Shown here: positions 8,720-15,703 of the stretch, piece after piece
Position numbering within the stretch: position 1 is the stretch's first letter
Layout of the letters: each line of letters opens with the position of its first letter
Assembly: GCA_003640385.1 (NCBI GenBank)
Contig: RCAB01000849.1
Span: 1 to 15,703, forward strand
DNA: 15,703 nucleotides
Origin: Setaria digitata
Taxonomy: Eukaryota > Nematoda > Chromadorea > Rhabditida > Setariidae
Direction: 5' to 3'
The notes under the pieces: model-generated
The model's database searches: none
The model's input: only the letters and a program-made list of their open reading frames with translations
Told to the model about the DNA's origin: nothing
Translations under genes and position numbers: made by a program

Positions 8720-10038
8720 AAAAGCATAAATTTGTTTGATCAATGAATATCATGCTAAAAGATAGCAATATTGATTGATCAGCTCTTTTTTTTTTTTTTT
8801 TTCCATTTTAAACATGCAAACAGAAATATATTACTCTCTGCGTATTCTTATCAATCTTACCAGTGTAATTAATTAGCAATAAAAATGATTTAGTCTTATC
8901 AGTGGTTAGTCTAAACTATCATTTTATTCACCATATTCGAACTCTTCTACTGATAATGATTAGAAAAAAAAAAAAAAAAAAACAAAACAAAGAGAATAGA
9001 AAATGTGTTATAGCTAATCATCTGTCAATGAGACAAATAGATCCCAGCTGATTTAAATTCCCAAAGTCCTAAGCCTTTTCGTCTAAAGTCATTCGCCATT
9101 AAAGTCTCCTAATGTTAGTTTATTCTTTATTTTTTTTTCCCTTCTTTTCTTCAAAACAAAAGCAAATTTTTCATTTATTTTCAAAAAATAAAACAAAAAA
9201 AAAAATTTCGTTTTTTTTTTTTGGATCAAAAATAAAATGCTAATTACTGCTAAACTTAAAATATATAAATAATAATAAAGAAGTGAGTATATCATTACTG
9301 ATATATTATTAATATTGCTATTGAAACAGAAGAATCGATGTAAATTTGTTTTCGTTTTCTTTTCTTCCTTTGTTTTTTTTTTTTTGCTTGTTTCCCATCA
9401 ATAAAATATCACCAAATGTACTAAACACTGGTAATTATGATTGAAAAAGGAACTGAGAAAGGAAAAGAGGAAATTAATTATTCCACTGATAACTATTATC
9501 AATGGAGTAATTAATTCGCTTTTGTCTTTTCCGTCTAACAGAACTATTAATCACTAAATTCGTTATGCATCATCATTTCGAGCGCTAATTCTTGATTCTA
9601 ATTTCGTACTTCGTTTTTTTTTTTTTTTTTTTTTTGGTGTTAACCGGAAATGAAAAAAAAGATTAGCATTAAAATAGAAAATAATATTAATTAATTATTA
9701 ATCACTGAAGGGAAATTTATAGGAAGAACAAATTTCATCTTTCTTTTTTCATTTTTGTTTTTTTTCATCATCAAATAATCTCTTTAGTTTTTTTTTTTCT
9801 TCTTTGCATTCATTATTTTAATTCCTTCATTTAATTTTTACTTTTCTTTTATCTCATTTATAGAATTTCTTCTTTTTTGTTCTGACAAAATTACTGAAAA
9901 AAAAAAGTAAAAAAATTTCAAATTATTAAAGAATATTTAAATTACTCATCTGAATATTTTTGAGTGATTTTAAATTTTTTCAAGAAAGAAAAAAAAAGCT
10001 ATAATAAGTCAATTTCAAAGGTTATCATTTCCATTAAA
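8720..10038. other. Non-coding AT-rich DNA, pyrimidine-rich on the plus strand in its right part
   Basis: No gene recognised. Contains ACTGATAA sites at 8949-8956 and 9485-9492 and its reverse at 8896-8903, an imperfect inverted repeat at 9465-9523, and T runs including 22 T at 9614-9635. Around 9730-9860 the plus strand is strikingly T- and C-rich. Minus-strand frames at 9089-9295 and 9999-10202 follow from low complexity. Confidence 0.75.
9465..9523. repeat. Imperfect inverted repeat around an ACTGATAA site
   Basis: Arms 9465-9492 and 9496-9523 pair with several mismatches around a 3-nt centre (cta). The inner parts are ATTCCACTGATAA and TTATCAATGGAGT, so a GATA-type core and its reverse face each other. 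Confidence 0.7.
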
Positions 10039-10043
10039 AAAAA

Positions 10044-10060
10044 ATATATATATATATATA
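10044..10060. repeat. TA microsatellite
   Basis: About eight TA units, directly left of a purine-rich tract. Confidence 0.9.
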
Positions 10061-10097
10061 AAATATAATAAAATAAAAAAATAAAGAAAGAAAAAAT

Positions 10098-10147
10098 AAA
10101 AGGAAAAGGAAAAGGAAAGGAAGGAAAAGAAAGAGGAAAAAAAAGGA
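10098..10147 (+). repeat. 50-nt uninterrupted purine tract
   Basis: Only A and G on the plus strand, largely AAAAGG and GGAAGG units. The minus-strand frame across it (Phe/Pro/Ser-rich) is a by-product. Confidence 0.9.
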
Positions 10148-10286
10148 CTAAAAATTTTTTACTTTTATCCAAAATTTCCACAAATTTGGTCTTCATTTTC
10201 ATGATAAATCCCGAAGGAAAAAGTCATTTCAGTTGATCAGATTGTCCGATCCAAAAAAGGAAAACTTTCTCCTTTTTCTTTTTGTA

Positions 10287-10322
10287 TTCTTTCTCTCTCC
10301 CTCTCTCTCCCCCCTCTCTCTT
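10287..10322 (+). repeat. 36-nt uninterrupted pyrimidine tract (CT-rich)
   Basis: Only C and T: CTCTCTCC units and a C6 run. Complementary in character to the GA tract at 12424-12457, but the flanks do not match. Confidence 0.9.
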
Positions 10323-11281
10323 ACCTTATTCTTCTTCTCACCTTTCACTGCTAAATTAATTTAATCCCTCTGCGTTAATTATCTCAATAAAGAAGTGAAT
10401 TTTGTGAAACAAAAAGAAAAGAATGGAAGAGAAAAAAAGAAAAATTAATTCTTCCGCAAATTTTTGAAATTCTCATAAGTAACTATTACGAACAGCTGAC
10501 TGATCACAATGCAAAACAAATAAAAACTAATTAATTAATTCTTCAACTTTATTTTTGTTTATTCTTATCTTTATCTTCCTGCAACTCAACGAACTTTCAG
10601 TCATAAATTTAAATGGTAAATTAGTAAAATGGTCACAAATATAAATAATCATGGTCATAAAATTTGTAATAGATAAAAAATGAATAATGAATAAGCGCAA
10701 CTTTAGTAATTCTTAATATTTATATTCATTGTATATAGAAATAGTGCATAGAAGACCGATCAATTAAAATACTAATTTTATGCATAGTTGGGAAATTTAA
10801 TAATTAAAAAATGATAAATATGTGACATAACTATAAAACGAAAATATCTTCACAAATGATAAAATCATAATAAAAAATACGAAGTTTAATAATGAATATA
10901 ATTATGTGAATAAAGTAATATGGATAAATTATAGAATTAAGATGTAAACGAATATAGAAATTATAAATTATGAATACAAATAGAACAGTAATTTTTGATT
11001 TAGAAAAACAATAAAGATATAGACTAAAACTGATAATAAATATGTCAGACAGTATGAACTATGAAAATAATTGTGAATAAAAATTGGGAAATAAGTATGA
11101 AGCAAATAAATCAAATGTAAAGATAGGAGAAGAAATAAGCTAATCAATTCTAGAAATCCTTCCGAATTTTTCATTTCATTTTATCATTTTGATAAAAAAT
11201 TTAAATCATTCTTCCACCTCCAATAACAAGAGCAAATTAATACTTCAACATTTGAATTTTCAAAAATAAATAAATATGCGA

Positions 11282-11316
<35 letters not shown>

Positions 11317-12423
11317 GAAAATCCGTTTTAAACAAAGTGAAAATAGATCATTGTTTATACTGTATGTGATATGTGATAAATTTATTCGCTGATAATGGAA
11401 TGAAATGAACGATATCAAATTTTGAAGCTAAATGAAATGGTAACAGTCAGTGAAAAATTTCCCAATTTTCTTTCCTCAAAATGATTGTAAATGAAATATT
11501 TCAAAGATAATAAAATCTATTAAAATCACATAATCACTTTAATGATAATTTTTGTACGTGGAAATTTTGTACGATTTACTGATATTTTCATGTAGCAAAA
11601 GATTTGATGGTGAAAAAATCATAATTTCAGTGTTGATGATTGACAAAATTGATAGAAGATAGTAATACTGATAACTGAAAGATGACTTATGTAAGAGGAG
11701 TGAAGAAATCAGGCAGCAATAATAATAAATGAAAAATGACGGATAATTTAAAAATAGTCAAATGTGATTGGTTAACAATTGTATTGATAGCTGAAAAGTG
11801 GTCAATATTGAAATGATTACAGAGAAGATGACAAGAAATTACTGATAAAATGTGATAAAAGGAACTTTCTAGCAATTATCTCAACATATCTCAATTTCTC
11901 GTAATTTTAATCTGAAATAAGCATTACCTGTCTTTTTTTTTTTTTTTTTGTGTGTTCACATTCAAGTTTAAATGCAAAAGTTCTGAGCATTAAATAATTA
12001 GTTAAGAGAAAAAACATAAAAATATAATAAAGGAAAAAATAATTAGCACCTTAAAAACATCAATTTATCAATGAAAAAAAAAAAAAAGAAATAAAGAAAG
12101 ATAGAAATAGCGAAAGGAATTTTGCAAAAAAAGCAAAAAAAAAAAAAAAAATCATGAAATGCTAATAAATTTTCTGTCAAAATTGCTTGCTTTTTTTTTT
12201 TTTTGTTTAATAAAATTACTAATTTATTGATATTTTAGTGATTCGTAATTTTTTTTCCGTCCTTTTTCATCTTTTTTTTTTTTTTTTTTTCTGACGATAA
12301 TGAACTATTAATCAATTAAGCAAGATAATTAAATTTATCACCAATTAAATCGGAGAAAATAGATCGTTTCATTACACAGTAATTTCTATTAATTGAAACT
12401 TTCTCTTCATTCAATTTTAGAAC
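10323..12423. other. Non-coding DNA with strong plus-strand purine skew (about 10860-11880)
   Basis: No gene recognised. Hand counts: in 10861-11160, G 42 versus C 18; in 11641-11880, G 48 versus C 19; A also exceeds T. This skew keeps minus-strand frames open (10968-11174, 11687-11875), which read as Leu/Ile/Phe/Ser-rich with no family likeness. Contains ACTGATAA at 11029-11036, 11667-11674 and 11841-11848, and a 26-nt A run at 11284-11309. Confidence 0.7.
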
Positions 12424-12457
12424 GAGGGAGAGGGAGAGAGAGAGGGGAGAAAAAAGA
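12424..12457 (+). repeat. 34-nt GA-rich purine tract
   Basis: Only A and G, mostly GAGA and GGGA units, then an A run. Confidence 0.9.
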
Positions 12458-13261
12458 TTAGAATTTTTTGTGGAAGAGAAAATTCTCTAAGTCTAAAAAA
12501 AAAAAAAAAAACTAGTAGCAGTAATAGTAGTGCTCATTAATGATATGTTTAACCATTGCATAGCATTTATTTGGTGTAAAATAAAGAAGGAAAAAATTCA
12601 TTTATCAATCATTTAATTGTCTCATTCGTCAACTTCACATTATTCTTTAATTAACTTCTGTTTTCTTTTTTTTTTTTTTTTTTTTTGCATTCATTTTCAG
12701 AAGACAAAAAGAAAAAAAAAAGCAAGGAAAATTGACAAATAAATGCAAACATTTGAAGAATGAAGAAAAGAAAAAGGCACAAAATGAAGCTTTTGATAAT
12801 ATCAAAAAAATATTACGGGTTTTTTTTTCAAAAAAAAACATAAAAATATTAATTATTCTTCATCACTAATAATATATTTTAATTAATAATCAAATAGATT
12901 TGGCAAAAAAAAATGAAATAGATAAGAAAACTGAGAAAATAAAAATCAAAAGATTGCTTGAAATAAATGATTAAAATATCAAATTATAATGACCTGTAAA
13001 ATAGTGGTTGGTTGATTTTTTGCATCATTAATAATAAATGTATATTAATTAATTATAGGATCAATTAAACAACAAGCTGAATGGCTAAATTTGATATTAT
13101 ACTAATATGATAATTTTGCATGTGAAATATGCTACTACATATACATTTCTTTTTTTGATGAAAAAATTTTTCTTTTTTTTTTTAAATTTCAAGCAAGCAT
13201 TTATTTCTTTTCCGGTTTCTTAAAAAAACAAAAAAAAAAAAAACAAAAAACAAAAAAAAAA
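12458..13261. other. Non-coding AT-rich DNA
   Basis: No gene recognised. Contains A run near 12496, T run 12666-12686 and an A/C low-complexity stretch at about 13219-13260. Confidence 0.75.
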
Positions 13262-13318
13262 ACGATTTATTATGATTTCCTCAGTTTTCTTATAAGTGTA
13301 AAAATCATAATAAATCGT
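13262..13318. repeat. Perfect 17-bp inverted repeat with 23-nt spacer
   Basis: Left arm 13262-13278 (acgatttattatgattt) is exactly complementary to right arm 13302-13318. The left flank is an A/C-rich run. It could form a stem-loop in RNA or be the remnant of a small inverted-repeat element; no direct flanking duplication seen. Confidence 0.9.
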
Positions 13319-14576
13319 CAGGAAAAAAAGAACAGAAAAAAATTTTTCGTTTGAAATTAAAAAAAAAAAAAAAAAAAAAAAGAAAAAGAAGGCGAACGTT
13401 TGTTTTGCAAATTGTTGAACTGTCAGTTTTTACAATTTGCTTATGTGCTTTTGAGAAATACATCTTATTTTTGGAAAAAAGAAAAGAAGAAGAAAATTTT
13501 TGGATAAAATTTGACAATAAAGAAATTTGGCGCATTTAACTAATTGCCAAAAAATAGCTGAGCATATTTAAATAATCATAATTCCTGAATTTATGTACCA
13601 CAAATGTGGAACGCTTTCAACAAGAAAGATGATGAAAGCAGTCATTTCGGAAATTACTGAATCAGTCTGATAATTTTGATAAATGTATGATACTACAGAA
13701 AAAAAAAAAGAAACAAACTGTGAATTTTTAAATTTAATCCAGTCATAAAAAGTACTTCAATAGATTTAATTAATTAACTGAATGATAATTGAACAATTTT
13801 GATTGATAAAATTATAAATTTTATACGCATGTATTTTTCGGTTCTTGATTCAGCAAATGCACTTTTGCAAAATTTTTAATATTTTTTTTAATAACATTAA
13901 TTTGCTTACTTCATGAAATTTAAATTCTGAAATTTTTTTTGATGCAAATTAAAATTAAGCTCGAAAAACCTTTCCAAGCGGAGGAAGGTATTAAAATGTT
14001 ATGTTAGGGGGATAAAGAGGGTGAGATTAGCAAATTCGACAAAAATATGAATCGTTGTGAGTTAATTAATTAATTAATTCGCAGAAAAAAATGTGAAATG
14101 TAAGCCGGACACACATGATTGAATGCATTTATCAAATTTATCAAATTACAGCATGCATAAGTATTTGATAAATTTTAAAGTTGTTTTCAAAAGTTTTTTT
14201 AAAAGTTTTTAAAAGCGTTTTTTGCTAATTTTAAAAACAATTATAATCATAATTCGAAAATTTATTTCTTCCATTAAATTTGCACAGAATATTACGGCAA
14301 GAGAAAAATCATCGGAAATTGCCCTTAATTTGTTTTATTTTCTTCTTTTTCACTAAGTTTTGCTTTGCTATCATTTTTCTTGCGAATAATTAATTTTTGA
14401 ATTTTATTCTTAATTGCGCTAAAAACATCCATTATGTGCAGAGGTAAATTTTCGTCATTGGTTAAAAAAAAAGTGTAAATATTGCTTGTGGATTTAGTAT
14501 TTCCATTTCAAATTCCTGATATCATGACCAATTTTATTTAAATTTTTTCAAAAATTGAAATCTGAAATGAAAGAAA
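13319..14576. other. Non-coding DNA
   Basis: No gene recognised. The overlapping frames at 13305-13539 on both strands come from a 23-nt A run at 13359-13381. A more G-rich patch lies at about 13975-14035 (runs GGGGG and GGG), and TTAA repeats at 14061-14079. Confidence 0.7.
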
Positions 14577-14624
14577 TTTTTTAGTAATTTCTTTTTCTTT
14601 TTTTCTTTCAAAATTACTAAAAAA
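14577..14624. repeat. 14-bp inverted repeat, 20-nt pyrimidine spacer
   Basis: Arms 14577-14590 (ttttttagtaattt) and 14611-14624 pair perfectly; the spacer is all C/T except its last base. Its right arm shares an A run with the next hairpin, so only one of the two can fully form at a time. Confidence 0.85.
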
Positions 14625-14665
14625 AATTCTCTAATGCAAATGGATTTGCATTAGAGAATTTTTTT
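14620..14665. repeat. Perfect 22-bp hairpin with a 2-nt loop
   Basis: Arms 14620-14641 and 14644-14665 pair without mismatch around GG at 14642-14643. The arm core is ATTCTCTAATGCAAAT, ending outward in A7/T7. The loop is too small for a typical microRNA precursor. Confidence 0.92.
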
Positions 14666-15549
14666 GCTGCATAATGTAATAGAATTGAATTGTTCTATTC
14701 AATGGCAAAAAGTACAAAGTTTTTTGGCACAAAGTTTCGAATACATCAACTTCAAATCAATTAATTTCATTTAAGTAATTACCCTAATTTTAATAATATT
14801 TTATGCACCAAATCATTGTTTTAGACTAATAGGTAGCAACTGTTAAACTGTTTTGATTAATTTAACACTTCGTTAATTGCTTAGTTGCTTAATTAAAGAA
14901 AAAATTTTCATGCATAAATACATTTGACATTTCACTTCACTCTCACACAAAATATCTGACTAATTTAAAATTTCTTCGTTCTACTTTTTCAATGAGCAAA
15001 TGTTAATTAAATTAATTTCATCGTTATTTCCGAAAATTCTGTTTTTGAACATTGGCAATTAATTTTCAGTGGAAATGCTTTACTACTTAATGGCGAAATG
15101 TCTACCGACAGCAATAATTAACAATTAATTAATTACTAATTTGGAAAAGAAAAATATTTCCACGCGAAAAAATGGCCATTGTTGTTTGCTTCATTTGACA
15201 ATATAATCTGATATACAGTTAATTCTGTCTCAGTTAATTACAATTAATTACAAAACTTTTCTTCTTCCTCTTTACCGTAAATTTCACAAAAATTGGAACA
15301 ATTCTATTTACAAATGTGAAATTTCCCGAAAAATATGAAGACTTCAACTTCAGAGGGTAATAATTGTGAAAACAACTTGACTACAGATAACTTAATGACT
15401 GAAATAAGTGATTTAATTTAAGCAAACGTATCACACCTTTTACTAGATGTTTTGTACTTCAGATAGCTGGGAAAGTTAGCTACAACAATGGGAAGCATTA
15501 CATTCATCGAAATCACTTGAATTCAGCAGCGCGAAAAAGCAACTGATGA
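14666..15549. other. Non-coding AT-rich DNA
   Basis: No gene recognised; few long homopolymers here compared with the rest of the window, and composition becomes more mixed from about 15430 on. Short frames near 15490-15560 are under 30 codons. Confidence 0.7.
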
Positions 15550-15703
15550 TTAGGCCGATTCATTCAGTTGTGGATTAGCGGAAGCTTTGAATCGGAAACA
15601 TCGACGGACTATGTCAGCGGAATATGGCGGTATGTACTGACGGAATACATCTGCGGAATAAATCGACAGATACATTGACGGAACTCACTGACGGAATGCG
15701 GCT
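15550..15703 (+). repeat. Degenerate 13-bp minisatellite, running off the right edge
   Basis: Units start at 15575, 15588, 15601, 15614, 15637, 15650, 15663, 15675 and 15688, with a 10-nt short unit at 15627. Typical units are tcagcggaatatg, ctgacggaataca, ttgacggaactca; consensus about TYGACGGAATACA. Two weaker units may precede it (15550, 15563). Much more GC-rich than the rest of the window. All three forward frames contain stops, so it does not look coding. Confidence 0.85.

Noticed and set aside
10968..11875. Minus-strand frames of 68 and 62 codons that look like membrane or signal-peptide segments
   Set aside because: Strong purine skew of the plus strand removes minus-strand stops and produces Leu/Ile/Phe/Ser-rich translations.
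13305..13539. Overlapping 76- and 62-codon frames on both strands
   Set aside because: Built on a 23-nt A run; no recognisable domain.
14620..14665. The 22-bp hairpin as a microRNA precursor
   Set aside because: A 2-nt loop and a fully paired 22-bp stem without a longer lower stem do not fit Drosha/Dicer substrates.
15480..15570. Minus-strand short frame rich in Cys and Ser (looks like a small secreted peptide)
   Set aside because: Fewer than 30 codons, no ATG in frame and no convincing splice sites.

Overview
The window looks like nuclear DNA of a nematode, most likely a filarial or other clade III species. The evidence is one recognisable gene, a nicotinic acetylcholine receptor (nAChR) subunit closest to the nematode ACR-16 family, split by four short-to-medium introns with nematode-type splice sites and sitting in very AT-rich DNA full of poly(A)/poly(T) runs. 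The species assignment is an inference. No bacterial, viral or Wolbachia-like coding sequence was recognised, and I see no tRNA, rRNA, spliced-leader RNA or CRISPR array.

Layout. Positions 1-3063 hold the 5' part of the receptor gene on the minus strand. Five coding exons (2761-2931, 2432-2515, 1912-2021, 1191-1341, 21-123) join in frame. Together they encode the signal peptide and the first ~206 residues of the extracellular ligand-binding domain, up to just after loop B. Loop C with its vicinal cysteines, the four membrane helices and the 3' end lie beyond the left edge. A relatively GC-rich stretch at 2932-3063 is the probable 5' UTR. It is bounded by a possible (trans-)splice acceptor and contains no ATG before the chosen start.

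From about 3104 to the right edge (~12.6 kb) I find no convincing gene. The open frames there are homopolymer-driven or lie on the pyrimidine strand of skewed DNA. This stretch is either the upstream intergenic/regulatory region of the receptor gene or intronic DNA of something larger. It holds dozens of A/T homopolymers (up to 28 nt), TA, TATTC, GATA and GAAT microsatellites, and purine/pyrimidine mirror tracts (10098-10147, 10287-10322, 12424-12457). It also holds a near-identical ~200-bp direct duplication joined by a single N (8216-8405 / 8407-8613, very possibly an assembly artefact) with a third decayed relative nearby. Two perfect inverted repeats lie at 13262-13318 and 14620-14665. A degenerate 13-bp minisatellite begins near 15550-15575 and runs off the right edge.

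The signals most worth following up are four. The octamer ACTGATAA, the extended GATA-factor site known from nematode gut promoters, occurs eleven times, ten of them on the plus strand. The strand-composition skew switches around 10 kb. A 22-bp perfect hairpin with a 2-nt loop overlaps a second, competing hairpin. The 13-bp minisatellite is the fourth. I did not find a clear new gene system.
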